A stretch of DNA of 64,000 nt from an uncultured Barnesiella sp. (GTDB lineage Bacteria > Bacteroidota > Bacteroidia > Bacteroidales > Barnesiellaceae), in the NCBI GenBank assembly GCA_944320015.1, contig CALUFO010000003.1, positions 62,001 through 126,000 of the forward strand, in the 5' to 3' direction. Within the stretch, counting starts at the first letter, position 1. Every line of letters begins with the position of its first letter. The notes below the pieces were generated by a model. It was not told where the DNA came from. It did not search any database and saw nothing but the letters and a program-made list of their open reading frames with translations. Made by a program: the position numbers and the translations under genes. Of this stretch, positions 16,940-26,790 are shown one piece after another.

Positions 16940-17653
16940 ATGAAATACCTCAAAGTCATGTCTTGTATATTGGTTACAGGCATGCTGTTTACCAGCTGTA
17001 ACATGTCTAACACCGGGAAAGGTGCCCTTATCGGCGGAGGAAGCGGCGCAGCCGTTGGCGCCGGATTGGGGGCTATCTTTGGAAAAGGGAAAGGCGCAGC
17101 CATCGGTGCCGCCGTTGGCGCGGCCGTTGGTACCACCGCCGGAGCCCTTATTGGTAAAAAGATGGACAAAGCCGCCGAACAAGCCAAACAGGTAGAAGGC
17201 GCGCAAGTCGAGCAAGTCACCGACAACAACGGGTTGCAAGCCGTAAAAGTGACCTTCGACTCGGGTATACTCTTCTCGAGCAGCAGCGCCACGCTCAGCT
17301 CCTCGGCCAAAGCGTCGTTGAGTAAATTTGCCAACAACGTGCTGAACCAAAACCGCGATATGGACGTCGCCATCTATGGATATACCGATAACCAAGGGTG
17401 GAAAAACTCGACAGCCGAGCAAAGCTACCAAAAGAATCTGAACCTGTCGCAAGAACGGGCTCAAAGTGTAGCCAGCTATCTGTTGGGGTGCGGAGTATCG
17501 TCCACCCAAATCAAATCGGTAGAAGGCATGGGCGAAGCCAATCCCATAGCCGACAACAGCACATCAGCCGGCAGGCAGGAGAATCGCCGGGTAGAAGTGT
17601 ACCTGTATGCCAGTCAACAAATGATTCAACAGGCCGAAGCCGGAACGCTTTAA
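16940..17653 (+). CDS. OmpA-family lipoprotein with glycine zipper (YiaD-like)
   Basis: A 237-residue outer-membrane lipoprotein. The signal ends in the lipobox FTSC, so Cys20 is lipidated. Residues about 27-72 form a glycine-zipper segment (ALIGGGSGAAVGAGLGAIFG and a second run AAIGAAVGAAVGTTAGALIG), which probably sits in the membrane. The C-terminal OmpA domain (about 100-230) has 'LNLSQERAQSVASYLLGCG' and 'NRRVEVYLYA', which would bind peptidoglycan. The layout is that of YiaD-type proteins that tie the outer membrane to the wall. Confidence 0.9.
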   Translation: MKYLKVMSCILVTGMLFTSCNMSNTGKGALIGGGSGAAVGAGLGAIFGKGKGAAIGAAVGAAVGTTAGALIGKKMDKAAEQAKQVEGAQVEQVTDNNGLQAVKVTFDSGILFSSSSATLSSSAKASLSKFANNVLNQNRDMDVAIYGYTDNQGWKNSTAEQSYQKNLNLSQERAQSVASYLLGCGVSSTQIKSVEGMGEANPIADNSTSAGRQENRRVEVYLYASQQMIQQAEAGTL

Positions 17654-17794
17654 GCCTCGTCGCCCCCTCGACTCACCGGAAAGAACGGAGCGCACGACAG
17701 AGCGACAATCGCCATAGCCACGCCGTACACCCCGAGAGTCCCGAAGCACATATCTTAAAATCGCACTATTTATCGACTCAAAAAAAACAAAATA

Positions 17795-18340
17795 ATGAAA
17801 ACTGTTTATTTATTTCTCGCCACAGGGTTTGAAGAAATCGAGGCCCTCACCGTAGTAGACATGTTGCGCCGCGCCGAAATCGATGTCACAACCGTTTCAA
17901 TATCACGGAACCTTCAAGTAGAAGGCGCTCACGGTGTCACCGTTACCGCCGATTGCACATGGGTAGAGCTATCGGCCGATGACGTCGAATGGCTGGTGTT
18001 GCCCGGAGGTATGCCGGGAACAAAGCATTTGAGCGAATGCAAACCATTGGTTTCGCTCTTGCAACGCCAAGCCGCCGCACATAAAAATATCGCCGCCATA
18101 TGCGCCGCCCCCTCGGTATTGGGTCAAGCCGGATTGCTCGAAGGTTACAAAGCCACTTGCTACCCGGGATTCGAACAATTCCTCACCGGAGCCTCGGTTA
18201 CTGGCGAAGCTGTGACTGTCGACCGGAATATCATCACAGCCAACGGGCCGGGTGCCGCCATACCTTTTGCCAAAGCGATAATCACCGAAATCGCCGGTGA
18301 AGAAAAAGCCAAAGAGGTTATATCGGGCATGATGCTGTAA
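17795..18340 (+). CDS. DJ-1/PfpI family protein (YajL-like)
   Basis: A 181-residue DJ-1 superfamily protein. The reactive cysteine is Cys103 in 'AAICAAPSVLG', and the conserved Glu of the family is in the 'GFEEIEAL' opening (residues 11-18), as in YajL/DJ-1. Such proteins act in oxidative or glyoxal stress; the exact activity is disputed in the literature. It is transcribed towards alaS and shares the terminator between them. Confidence 0.9.
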   Translation: MKTVYLFLATGFEEIEALTVVDMLRRAEIDVTTVSISRNLQVEGAHGVTVTADCTWVELSADDVEWLVLPGGMPGTKHLSECKPLVSLLQRQAAAHKNIAAICAAPSVLGQAGLLEGYKATCYPGFEQFLTGASVTGEAVTVDRNIITANGPGAAIPFAKAIITEIAGEEKAKEVISGMML

Positions 18341-18370
18341 CAAAGTAAGACCCTAAAAAGAAACGAAAAA

Positions 18371-18398
18371 AAAACTCCGGCGTCGACGCCGGAGTTTT
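18371..18398. terminator. Bidirectional terminator, DJ-1 gene / alaS
   Basis: A perfect 28-bp palindrome, 14 bp on each side (AAAACTCCGGCGTC and GACGCCGGAGTTTT), flanked by A and T runs. It can end transcription from both convergent genes. Confidence 0.9.
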
Positions 18399-18423
18399 TT
18401 TATGCAAAGCTTTATATCGCTCC

Positions 18424-21042
18424 TTATCCGATAAGCAAAGAAGCCATTTTTTCCAAAGCATCGGAAAGATGCTCACTGTTCTTCCCACCGGCCTGAGCGA
18501 AATAGGGCTGTCCGCCACCACCGCCCTGTATCAGTTTGGCGGCTTCGCGCACAATAGCCGAGGCATTCTTCCCTTCGGCCACCAAATCGTCGCTCAGCAT
18601 AACCGTGAGCAAAGGTTTGTTTTTGTCGACTGTCGCAGCGATAAATGCCATCCTTTGAGGGAACTCGCCCCGCAACATGAAAGCAATGTTTTTCACCATA
18701 TCGCCCGGCAGCGCTCCTCCGTATCGAATGAGTTTCACTTCATCGATAGTCTCGGCCGACTTTGCCAAGCGGTCTTTCACCTCAATCATTTTCTCCTTGA
18801 CATACTCATCGGCCTGTCTGCGCAACTCGGCATTCTCATCGATAGCCTTGTGTATGGCCTGCAACAGATTGGGCGCGTTGTTGAACAAAACGGCAATCTC
18901 TTTCAACGAGTCTTGCAACGCGTTCATCGATTCCTCCACGCGCTCGCCCGTAATCGCCTCGATACGGCGGATTCCGGCGGCGATAGAGCTTTCAGAAATG
19001 ATTTTGATCATGCCTATATTACCCGTGTTGGCCACATGAGTACCTCCGCACAACTCGACCGAAGTACCGAACCGTATCACACGCACATCTTCGCCATATT
19101 TTTCACCGAAGAGCGCCATCGCTCCCATAGCCTTAGCCTCGGCGATAGGCACATGGCGCCGCTCGTCCAACGGTATGGCCTCGCGCACCTTGCGGTTGGC
19201 GATAGTCTCTACCCGGCGCAACTCCTCATCGGTAACCTTTTGGAAATGAGAAAAGTCGAAACGCAACGATTGCGGCGACACATAAGACCCTTTCTGCTCC
19301 ACATGAGTGCCCAATACCTCGCGCAACGCCTCGTGCAAAAGGTGCGTAGCCGAGTGGTTGCAGGCAGTAGCCTGTCGGGCGGCCTTATCGATTACAGCGC
19401 GGAACGTGGCCGTCACATCTTGGGGCAAACGATCCACGATATGAACGCTCAGGTTGTTTTCCCGCTTGGTCTGTGTGACCTCCACCACATCGTCGCCGGC
19501 GATGAGTTTCCCGGTGTCGCCCACCTGACCGCCCATCTCGGCATAGAAAGGTGTACGATCCAAAACCAGTTGATAATACTCACGGCCCTTTTGTTTCACC
19601 TTACGGTAGCGCAATATCTCGGCGTCGCACTCGGCCATGTCATATCCCACAAACTCGGGTTCACCCTCTTTCAATACCACCCAATCGCCGGTTTCCACGG
19701 CTGCGGCATTGCGGGCACGCTCTTTTTGTTGTTGCATCTGGGCGTTAAATTCACCGAGATCCACGCCCAAACCGTTCTCTTTCAAAATCAGTTCGGTCAA
19801 ATCGAGCGGGAAACCATAAGTGTCGTAGAGCGTAAAGGCTTCCGCCCCGCTAATCTCGCTTTTCCCGGCGGCTTTTGTATCGGCCATTACCTTGTCGAGC
19901 AGTTTGATGCCGGTCTCGAGAGTACGCAAGAAAGCGTCTTCCTCCTCTTTGATTACCTTGCCGATGAGCACCTTTTGTTCTTTCAACTCGGGATAGGCGT
20001 CGCCCATCGTCTCGATGAGAATATCGAGCAACTTGTAAAGGAAAGCCTGTTTTTGCCCGAGGAAAGTATAGCCATAACGCACAGCCCGGCGCAAAATACG
20101 ACGAATCACATAGCCGGCCTTGGCGTTCGAAGGCAGCTGCCCGTCGGTAATAGCGAAAGCTATCGTGCGAATATGGTCGGCAATCACCCGCATGGCCACA
20201 TCGACTTTGGCGTCGCTGCCGTATTGCTTGCCGCACAAACGGCCAATTTCTTTAATAATAGGCTGAAACACGTCGGTATCATAGTTGGAGGTCTTACCCT
20301 GCAACGCCATACAGAGGCGTTCAAATCCCATTCCGGTATCGATTACCCGAGCCGGCAGCGGTTCGAGCGAACCGTCGGCCTTGCGGTTATATTGCATAAA
20401 CACGAGGTTCCATATCTCGATTACCTGCGGGTGATTCTGGTTGACCAGTTTAAGGCCGTCGAGCTCGGCTCGTTCGGCGTCGCTGCGCAAGTCGATATGC
20501 ACCTCCGAACAGGGGCCGCAAGGGCCGGTATCGCCCATTTCCCAAAAATTGTCGTGACGATTGCCGTTGATGATATGGTCCTTAGGCATGTGAGCCTCCC
20601 AATACGAGGCGGCTTCGTTGTCGCGTTCGAGACCCTCGGAGGCATAGCCCTCAAATACGGTAGCATACAGGCGCGACGGATCTATTTTCAACACATCGAC
20701 CAAATACTCCCACGCCCAGTCGATAGCCTCTTTCTTGAAATAATCTCCAAACGACCAGTTACCGAGCATCTCGAACATGGTATGGTGATAGGTGTCCAAC
20801 CCTACCTCTTCCAAATCATTGTGCTTCCCGCTCACTCGCAAACACTTTTGAGAATCGGCCACCCGCTTATATTTCGCCGGGGCATTGCCCAGTATAATGT
20901 CTTTAAACTGGTTCATACCCGCATTGGTAAACATCAACGTAGGGTCGTCTTTTATCACCATCGGAGCCGAAGGCACGATTTGATGGCCTCGTTCCCTGAA
21001 AAAATCCTTAAACGATTCTCGAATCTCTTTGGCTGTCAGCAT
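18424..21042 (-). CDS. alaS: Alanyl-tRNA synthetase
   Basis: An 872-residue class II synthetase charging tRNA-Ala. The start [20 protein letters not shown] is typical. The editing domain carries HSATHLLH and the matching CGGTHV motif. The C-terminal oligomerisation domain ends in the glycine-rich '[17 protein letters not shown]'. Length and order are normal. A promoter for it overlaps the opposite promoter of the M23 gene at 21124-21154. Confidence 0.97.
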   Translation of the reverse strand: MLTAKEIRESFKDFFRERGHQIVPSAPMVIKDDPTLMFTNAGMNQFKDIILGNAPAKYKRVADSQKCLRVSGKHNDLEEVGLDTYHHTMFEMLGNWSFGDYFKKEAIDWAWEYLVDVLKIDPSRLYATVFEGYASEGLERDNEAASYWEAHMPKDHIINGNRHDNFWEMGDTGPCGPCSEVHIDLRSDAERAELDGLKLVNQNHPQVIEIWNLVFMQYNRKADGSLEPLPARVIDTGMGFERLCMALQGKTSNYDTDVFQPIIKEIGRLCGKQYGSDAKVDVAMRVIADHIRTIAFAITDGQLPSNAKAGYVIRRILRRAVRYGYTFLGQKQAFLYKLLDILIETMGDAYPELKEQKVLIGKVIKEEEDAFLRTLETGIKLLDKVMADTKAAGKSEISGAEAFTLYDTYGFPLDLTELILKENGLGVDLGEFNAQMQQQKERARNAAAVETGDWVVLKEGEPEFVGYDMAECDAEILRYRKVKQKGREYYQLVLDRTPFYAEMGGQVGDTGKLIAGDDVVEVTQTKRENNLSVHIVDRLPQDVTATFRAVIDKAARQATACNHSATHLLHEALREVLGTHVEQKGSYVSPQSLRFDFSHFQKVTDEELRRVETIANRKVREAIPLDERRHVPIAEAKAMGAMALFGEKYGEDVRVIRFGTSVELCGGTHVANTGNIGMIKIISESSIAAGIRRIEAITGERVEESMNALQDSLKEIAVLFNNAPNLLQAIHKAIDENAELRRQADEYVKEKMIEVKDRLAKSAETIDEVKLIRYGGALPGDMVKNIAFMLRGEFPQRMAFIAATVDKNKPLLTVMLSDDLVAEGKNASAIVREAAKLIQGGGGGQPYFAQAGGKNSEHLSDALEKMASLLIG

Positions 21043-21123
21043 AACAATTCAATTAAATTTATTCCTTCGGGGCTTCTATCCCGTTGTCGAAATAGAAATG
21101 TCTATTAATATTCCCAAAAACAA

Positions 21124-21154
21124 TTTGCAAAAATAACTCAAATTATTATTTTTG
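21124..21154 (+). promoter_or_regulatory. Promoter of the M23 gene, overlapping the alaS promoter
   Basis: TTTG (21124-21127), 19 nt, TATTTTTG (21147-21154) is a complete promoter for the plus strand. On the minus strand TATTTTTG (21128-21135) is a -7 box for alaS, so two RNA polymerases would compete for the same DNA. Confidence 0.7.
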
Positions 21155-21245
21155 TGCCCATATGCGGCTAAAAAAAATGTTTCAAAACATATTTTTGACC
21201 GCCGATATGCGTTCCTGCCGGCAAGATTGAGGCGATAAAGATTTC

Positions 21246-22217
21246 ATGAGTAAAAAAGTATTTTACATATACAATCCCAAAACACTGACCTACGAACGGG
21301 TATATCCCTCTCTTCGCCAGCGCATCGCCGTCGTATTGCGCCACCTATTCATCGGCGCCCTGCTGAGTGTAGGAGTCATCGTTGCCTTTTATTTTTGGTT
21401 CGGTTCTCCCAAAGAAGAAATTCTGAAAATAGAGAACGAACAGATGAAAACCCAGTATAAACTCCTTTCCAAACGGGTCGACGCCGCCCTTGCCGTAATC
21501 AACGATTTGCAACAACGCGACGACAACATGTACCGGGTCGTCTTACAGGCCGAGCCGGTCAACCCCGAGCTTAGGAACAACGGTATATACAACCCCGACC
21601 GATACGAGGACTTGATGCAAATGAGCGACGCCGAGCTGGTGGTCTCGACCAGCCAGAAAGTAGACAATCTGGCGCGGCAGGTCTATGTGCAGTGCAACTC
21701 CATGAACGAGCTCATGAAATTGGCTCAGGGACAAGAAGAGAGGCTGAAACATATCCCCGCGATACAGCCGGTCGCCAACAAAGATTTGAAACGGACTGCT
21801 TCGGGATATGGCTATCGGGTCGACCCCATTTATAAAACAACCAAGTTTCATCAAGGCATGGACTTCGCCGCCAATATAGGTACCCCCGTCTACGCAACGG
21901 GCAACGGGCGTGTCGTCGAGACCGGTTGGAAACAAGGATACGGCAACACCGTCGTCATCGACCACGGATACGACTACCGCACCCGATACGCCCATTTGAG
22001 CAAGATATTGGTTCGGCGGGGACAAGAGATTGTCCGGGGAGAAGAAATCGCCGAAGTCGGGAACACGGGAAAATCCACCGGGCCGCACCTCCACTATGAA
22101 GTCCTTTACAAAGGAAAAGCCCAGAACCCTATCAATTACTATTTCTTCGACCTTTCTCCCGAAGAGTATGACCGCATGATTCAACTCGCAGAAAACCAAG
22201 GACGTATAATGGACTAA
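21246..22217 (+). CDS. M23-family metallopeptidase
   Basis: A 323-residue LytM-type endopeptidase facing the periplasm. One membrane helix (about residues 33-52) anchors it, a helical stretch follows, and the M23 domain begins near residue 190 ('GYGYRVDPIYKTTKFHQGMDFA'), with the zinc ligands H and D in HQGMDFA and the HLHYE motif near the end. All catalytic residues are present, so it may cut peptidoglycan cross-links. A MerR gene follows after 14 nt. Confidence 0.9.
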   Translation: MSKKVFYIYNPKTLTYERVYPSLRQRIAVVLRHLFIGALLSVGVIVAFYFWFGSPKEEILKIENEQMKTQYKLLSKRVDAALAVINDLQQRDDNMYRVVLQAEPVNPELRNNGIYNPDRYEDLMQMSDAELVVSTSQKVDNLARQVYVQCNSMNELMKLAQGQEERLKHIPAIQPVANKDLKRTASGYGYRVDPIYKTTKFHQGMDFAANIGTPVYATGNGRVVETGWKQGYGNTVVIDHGYDYRTRYAHLSKILVRRGQEIVRGEEIAEVGNTGKSTGPHLHYEVLYKGKAQNPINYYFFDLSPEEYDRMIQLAENQGRIMD

Positions 22218-22231
22218 AAACAAGTGAACAG

Positions 22232-22570
22232 ATGAAAGGGTCAGAGAGCGAAAAACAAAAACTATACTACACCATCGGCGAAGTATCCGAGATGCTGAAC
22301 GTGAACCAATCCCTGCTGCGATATTGGGAAACGGAGTTCAAAACCATCAGCCCCAAACGCTCCCCGAAAGGCACCCGGTACTATTCCCAAAAGGACATCG
22401 AGGAAATACAACTTATCCAGTTCCTCCTGAAAGAGCGGAAATTGAAAATCGAAGGAGCCAAACAGGTATTGAAAAACAAACGCGAAAACGCCGTCCGCAT
22501 GAAACAGGCGATCGACCGGCTCAAATCGATCAGAGCCGAGCTAATCGACATTATCGAGGAACTGGAATAG
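22232..22570 (+). CDS. MerR-family transcriptional regulator
   Basis: A 112-residue regulator with an N-terminal winged helix ('YYTIGEVSEMLNVNQSLLRYWETEF ... GTRYYSQKDIEEI') and a C-terminal coiled-coil helix for dimerisation. There is no cysteine-rich effector loop, so it is not a metal sensor. It is coupled to the M23 gene, and this alaS / M23 / MerR neighbourhood is common in Bacteroidales. Its 3' end overlaps that of the convergent VanZ-like gene by 30 bp. Confidence 0.9.
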   Translation: MKGSESEKQKLYYTIGEVSEMLNVNQSLLRYWETEFKTISPKRSPKGTRYYSQKDIEEIQLIQFLLKERKLKIEGAKQVLKNKRENAVRMKQAIDRLKSIRAELIDIIEELE

Positions 22571-22969
22571 CCACGATTTTTTGTACCGCCTGAACAAACA
22601 GGGCAAAACATACACGCCCAAAAGAAGCCCCGACAAAGCCCCGCAACTGTTGGCCAAGAAATCGAGCCAATCGGCGCTTCGACCCACCGACATCGCCCCC
22701 TGCAACAATTCCATCAAACCGCCCCACGCAATAGCCCCGCAAACCAGCCATATCACCTGCGAGGCGACAAAGCGCACCGAAGCCCTGTACAAATCGTAGC
22801 ACCCCGCGAACACAAGCCCCAGATACATGCAGCCATGCACAAGTTTGTCGGCGCCCTCAAACAGCCGAATCCCTTTTGTATGCACAGGGTCCTCGGCCAA
22901 AGAGAGATAAGTAATCGCCACCAGCACAACCAGCGTGGGGAAATATGGAAACAACCTAAACCTTTTCAT
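22541..22969 (-). CDS. VanZ-family membrane protein
   Basis: A 142-residue membrane protein with four hydrophobic segments and the VanZ-like pattern 'GADKLVHGCMYLGLVFAG' and 'GGLMELLQGAMSVGRSADWLDFLANSCGALSG'. The family includes the teicoplanin-resistance protein VanZ, but most bacterial members have no known role, and resistance should not be assumed. Its 3' end overlaps the MerR gene in the opposite direction. Confidence 0.8.
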   Translation of the reverse strand: MKRFRLFPYFPTLVVLVAITYLSLAEDPVHTKGIRLFEGADKLVHGCMYLGLVFAGCYDLYRASVRFVASQVIWLVCGAIAWGGLMELLQGAMSVGRSADWLDFLANSCGALSGLLLGVYVLPCLFRRYKKSWLFQFLDNVD

Positions 22970-23223
22970 TTCTCATCGATATTTTTATCCGGGCTGATTC
23001 GTTCAAAAAACATATCCCTGCGGGAGATGCGGCCTCGCACGCCTTCCCTCGAAGGGGCAAATATAGCACTTGCAACCGGTAAAAACAACTTTTGTCGGCA
23101 CCAACGAAAAAACAGCCCACATCGACAACATACGCCCGCCGTAATTTGTTTCATTTTTATACCCAAAACAACAAATCGCTTTTTTATTGTTACTTTTTTA
23201 TAGATAAATAAATTAAAATTTTA

Positions 23224-23231
23224 TATTTTTG
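23224..23231 (+). promoter_or_regulatory. -7 promoter box of the SNF transporter
   Basis: TATTTTTG, 25 nt before the ATG at 23257, in a very AT-rich upstream region. No clear -33 TTTG. Confidence 0.45.
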
Positions 23232-23256
23232 CATTTGTATTTGAATCATAAGAAAG

Positions 23257-24600
23257 ATGAGCGAACGAGTAAAATTTGCAACAAAACTGGGCGTGATAGC
23301 CACTACGGTAGGCTCGGCGGTAGGGCTGGGCAATATTTGGAGATTCCCCTATGAAGCCGGCATGAACGGTGGAGGCGCCTTCCTGCTGATCTACATCTTG
23401 TGCGTGCTTATACTGGGAATCCCCGTCATGTGTGCCGAGTTCGTTATCGGGCGAAGATCCAAATCCGACACGGTCGACGCATTCCGCAAACTGGCGCCCG
23501 GCAGCCGGTGGCACTACATAGGCTATATCGGGGTATTGGCCTCGGTGCTTATCTTGGGATACTACATGGTCATCTCGGGCTGGACCCTCGAATACCTGTT
23601 CCGGGCGCTCTGCAACGACTTGACCGGAAAAACGGCAGCCGAATTTAAAGCCGAGCAAAACGCCTTTATCCAAAGCGATTTCCGCCCGCTCTTATGGATT
23701 TTCCTATTCCTGATTATCAATTATTTGATTCTGGCCAAAGGGGTACAGAAAGGAATAGAAAAAATGTCAAACATACTGATGCCGCTCCTGTTTGTCATTC
23801 TCATCGTCTTTTGCATACGCTCGCTCACACTGCCGAAAGCCGGCGAAGGGTTAAGCTTCTTTTTCCACCCCGATTTCTCGAAAATCACCCCGCAAGTCAT
23901 CGTGCGAGCTATGGGGCAGGCCTTTTTCTCATTGAGCTTGGGCATGGGAGTCCTCATCACCTATTCCTCCTATTTCAGTACAAAAACCCACTTGATAAAA
24001 ACCGCCGGCACGGTTGCCTTGCTCGACACGACAGTCTCTGTCCTCTCGGGGGTGATTATATTCCCGGCCGTGTTCTCCTACGGGCTGGACCCGGTCGCCG
24101 GCCCCGACCTCGTATTCGTGACCTTGCCCAACGTGTTCAATCAAATGCCGGTATCGGCGCTATGGTCGAGCCTGTTTTTCCTGTTGCTCACCGTGGCGGC
24201 GCTCACCTCGACAGTATCTCTTTTCGAGGTAGCTATCGCCTTCTTCATCAACCACATGCACGTTTCTCGAAAGAAAGCGACATGGACGATGATCCTTATC
24301 ATCGCCATACTGAGCACCATTTGTTCCCTCTCGATCGGAGCGTGGGAACATATACGACTGTTCGGGAAAACCATATTCGACGCCTGCGACTATTTCTCGG
24401 CAATCATTCTGCTCCCGCTGGGCGGACTGCTGATAAGCATCTTTATCGGCTGGGTATTGAAACGCAACATCTCGCGCGAAGAATTGACCAACCGCGACAA
24501 ACTGCACGAGCCGCTATTCAATGCGATATTTTTCAGCATTAAATACATTGCGCCTGTTATTATCATCTTTATCTTTTTATCGGGATTCGGCATTATCTGA
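23257..24600 (+). CDS. Sodium-dependent transporter (SNF family)
   Basis: A 447-residue sodium symporter of the neurotransmitter/amino-acid family (LeuT fold). The opening 'GVIATTVGSAVGLGNIWRFPYEAGMNGGGAFLLIYILCV' is the conserved first helix with its unwound Na-binding stretch, and about eleven membrane segments follow. The substrate is likely an amino acid but cannot be named. Its TGA overlaps the next ATG by one base. Confidence 0.93.
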   Translation: MSERVKFATKLGVIATTVGSAVGLGNIWRFPYEAGMNGGGAFLLIYILCVLILGIPVMCAEFVIGRRSKSDTVDAFRKLAPGSRWHYIGYIGVLASVLILGYYMVISGWTLEYLFRALCNDLTGKTAAEFKAEQNAFIQSDFRPLLWIFLFLIINYLILAKGVQKGIEKMSNILMPLLFVILIVFCIRSLTLPKAGEGLSFFFHPDFSKITPQVIVRAMGQAFFSLSLGMGVLITYSSYFSTKTHLIKTAGTVALLDTTVSVLSGVIIFPAVFSYGLDPVAGPDLVFVTLPNVFNQMPVSALWSSLFFLLLTVAALTSTVSLFEVAIAFFINHMHVSRKKATWTMILIIAILSTICSLSIGAWEHIRLFGKTIFDACDYFSAIILLPLGGLLISIFIGWVLKRNISREELTNRDKLHEPLFNAIFFSIKYIAPVIIIFIFLSGFGII

Positions 24601-24887
24601 TGGCACTCAAAAACGACACTTTTTTCGCCCTGTCGAAAGGCGAGCGACGAGCCGCCCTTCTGTTGGTTATCATCTTGATAATCCTCATAGGTGCGCGCGT
24701 TATCCTGTACTATCTTCCCTCAAACGCTCCGCAAGCGACTACGGAGTACGATTCGTTCAAAACCCAATTGGAAGAGTTTGAACAATCCCTCTCCGACAAA
24801 GAAGCCAAAAAGGGGAAAAACGGCCAAGAAGCCGTTAAAAACAACCGTCCCCCGAGAAGCCTGAAACCCGTCCCCCGGGAAGAGTAA
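24600..24887 (+). CDS. Small single-pass membrane protein
   Basis: A 95-residue protein with one membrane helix (about residues 19-39, LLLVIILIILIGARVILYYL) and a charged tail (EEFEQSLSDKEAKKGKNG ...). The first 20 residues, 'FFALSKGERRAALLLVIIL', resemble the N-terminus of Bacteroidetes helix-hairpin-helix proteins (ComEA-like), but the DNA-binding part is absent. It may be a short family of its own or a shortened relative. The ATG at 24600 overlaps the upstream stop by one base, which argues that it is translated. Confidence 0.65.
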   Translation: MALKNDTFFALSKGERRAALLLVIILIILIGARVILYYLPSNAPQATTEYDSFKTQLEEFEQSLSDKEAKKGKNGQEAVKNNRPPRSLKPVPREE

Positions 24888-25027
24888 CCGGGGGTACAAA
24901 GAAGTTTTTTTTCAAATTCATGCCTCGTCATTCAACAAAAAGAATTATCTTCGCTTAACGAAGCGGGGCTGTCCCCCAAAGCGGGGAGGCAGGCGGCCTG
25001 CTCTATCGCCAGTAATACGACCGATAT

Positions 25028-25891
25028 ATGTTGCAAAGGGTACACAAAGAGCCATTGTCGTTGAATCTCGGGGGTGAATTGATTTCGCTCTCAAGGCCAT
25101 TGGTCATGGGGATACTCAACGTCACGCCCGACTCGTTCTACGCCGGCAGCCGCACAACCGGGAAAGAACAAATCGCCGCGCGAGTGCGGCAAATCGTCGA
25201 CGAGGGAGCCGACATCATCGACATAGGGGCATACTCCTCCCGGCCGGGAGCCGACGACATCTCGCCCGAGGAGGAAATGAAACGGCTCTCGACCGGCCTC
25301 GAAATCATTCGCATGCTATACCCCGAGGCAAAAATCTCGGTCGACACGTTCCGCTCCGAAATCGCGGCTCGCTGCGTACACGAATACGGCGTCCACATCA
25401 TCAACGACATCTCGGGAGGTGAACTCGACTCCCGCATGTTCGAGACCGTGGCCGGGCTGAAAACCGCCTATATCCTCATGCACATGAAAGGCACTCCCCA
25501 AACCATGATGCGACACACCCATTACGAACAGATTATCCCCGAGATGCTCTTCTACTTCTCCCAACGTATCGCTCGCCTCGAAAGCCTCGGAGTGAACGAC
25601 ATCATCATCGACCCGGGATTCGGATTCGGGAAAAGCATCGACGATAACTACCTGCTCATGAACCGCCTCGACGAGTTCTCCCGCATAGGACTGCCACTAT
25701 TAGTGGGTATATCACGCAAATCAATGATATATAAACATTTGGACTCTTCTCCCGAAGAGAGTCTCAATGGAACCACCGCGTTGAACACCCTCGCACTGCT
25801 GGGCGGAGCCGATATACTGCGGGTTCACGACGTGAAAGAAGCGGTCGAAACCTTGAAAATAGTTACAAAAACCATACAACCCATAGCATAA
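25028..25891 (+). CDS. folP: Dihydropteroate synthase
   Basis: A 287-residue folate enzyme that joins p-aminobenzoate to the pterin; the target of sulfonamides. Signature blocks are 'VMGILNVTPDSFY', 'GADIIDIGAYSSRPGA' and 'DPGFGFGKSIDDNY'. Length is normal. The next gene, cdaA, starts 4 nt after its stop, the usual Bacteroidetes order. Confidence 0.96.
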   Translation: MLQRVHKEPLSLNLGGELISLSRPLVMGILNVTPDSFYAGSRTTGKEQIAARVRQIVDEGADIIDIGAYSSRPGADDISPEEEMKRLSTGLEIIRMLYPEAKISVDTFRSEIAARCVHEYGVHIINDISGGELDSRMFETVAGLKTAYILMHMKGTPQTMMRHTHYEQIIPEMLFYFSQRIARLESLGVNDIIIDPGFGFGKSIDDNYLLMNRLDEFSRIGLPLLVGISRKSMIYKHLDSSPEESLNGTTALNTLALLGGADILRVHDVKEAVETLKIVTKTIQPIA

Positions 25892-25895
25892 CACC

Positions 25896-26660
25896 ATGTT
25901 TTCATTCGGCATAAAAGATATTATCGACATTCTCATCGTAGCCCTGCTCCTGTACACCCTCTACAAAATGATGAAAGAGTCGGGGACCATAAGCATCTTT
26001 ACCGGTGTGCTGGCTTTCGTGGGGGTATGGATTGTCGTGAAGCAAATCCTCGACATGCGGCTCATCGGCTCTATCATGGACAAGTTCATGAGCGTGGGGT
26101 TGCTCATTCTCGTAATCCTGTTTCAAGACGAAATCAAGCGTTTCTTGGTACAACTCGGGTCGCACAAGCGCTGGCGATTCTTCTTGAACTTCTTCCTCAA
26201 ACACAAAGAAAACCAAGACAAGCCCTACATCATGCCCGTCGTACAGGCTTGTATGAACATGGCCAAAACAAAAACCGGGGCTTTGATTGTCATCGAGCAG
26301 GGAATATCGCTCGACAACTACAAAAATACCGGCGATAAAATCAACGCCAATGTAAACACCCGGCTCATCGAAAACATATTTTTCAAAAACAGCCCGCTAC
26401 ACGACGGCGCCATGATTATCGCCGACAACCGCATCGCCTCGGCCGCATGTATCCTGCCGGTATCACACAACAACAGCATACCCAAGTCTATGGGGTTGCG
26501 CCACCGCTCGGCGCTGGGAATTACCGAAGTGAGCGACGCTTTGGCCGTGGTCGTGTCGGAAGAGACCGGGAATATCTCGCTCGCCCACAACGGGAAAATC
26601 ACTACCAAAATATCGGGAAAAGACCTCGAACGAATGCTTGCCCAAGAGTCCATCGACTGA
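25896..26660 (+). CDS. cdaA: Diadenylate cyclase CdaA
   Basis: A 254-residue membrane enzyme that makes cyclic di-AMP from two ATP. Three N-terminal hydrophobic segments (about residues 1-80) precede the DAC domain, which has the DGA motif ('LHDGAMII', near residue 168) and the RHR motif ('GLRHRSALGI'). It is translated right after folP. c-di-AMP ties to potassium and wall homeostasis. Confidence 0.95.
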   Translation: MFSFGIKDIIDILIVALLLYTLYKMMKESGTISIFTGVLAFVGVWIVVKQILDMRLIGSIMDKFMSVGLLILVILFQDEIKRFLVQLGSHKRWRFFLNFFLKHKENQDKPYIMPVVQACMNMAKTKTGALIVIEQGISLDNYKNTGDKINANVNTRLIENIFFKNSPLHDGAMIIADNRIASAACILPVSHNNSIPKSMGLRHRSALGITEVSDALAVVVSEETGNISLAHNGKITTKISGKDLERMLAQESID

Positions 26661-26707
26661 TACAATCTTACAAGAAAGAGTAAAATTTAATCGTGCGAAA
26701 GGGGAAA

Positions 26708-26733
26708 CCCCTGTGTCACGAAGTGATATAAGG
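26708..26733 (+). repeat. Degenerate palindrome with inner stem TCAC/GTGA
   Basis: CCCCTGTGTCAC-GAA-GTGATATAAGG: the outer arms are those of the family, imperfect, while the inner stem differs (TCAC/GTGA instead of TTGC/GCAA) and still pairs. It sits inside a longer imperfect hairpin (AAAGGGGAAA with TTTCCCCTTT) that could end cdaA transcription. Confidence 0.6.
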
Positions 26734-26790
26734 ATACACCTCTTTCCCCTTTGGTTTACCAGTGGTAGGGGATACTTTAAAAAAGGAAAG

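Noticed and set aside
18469-21108. An 879-codon open frame on the plus strand opposite alaS
   Set aside because: It is the antisense of a complete alaS with all class II and editing motifs; its protein has no family pattern and the frame reflects codon bias in the real gene.
22541-22969. A glycopeptide resistance determinant (VanZ)
   Set aside because: Only the broad VanZ-like family is matched; no van genes are near and the phylum is Gram-negative.
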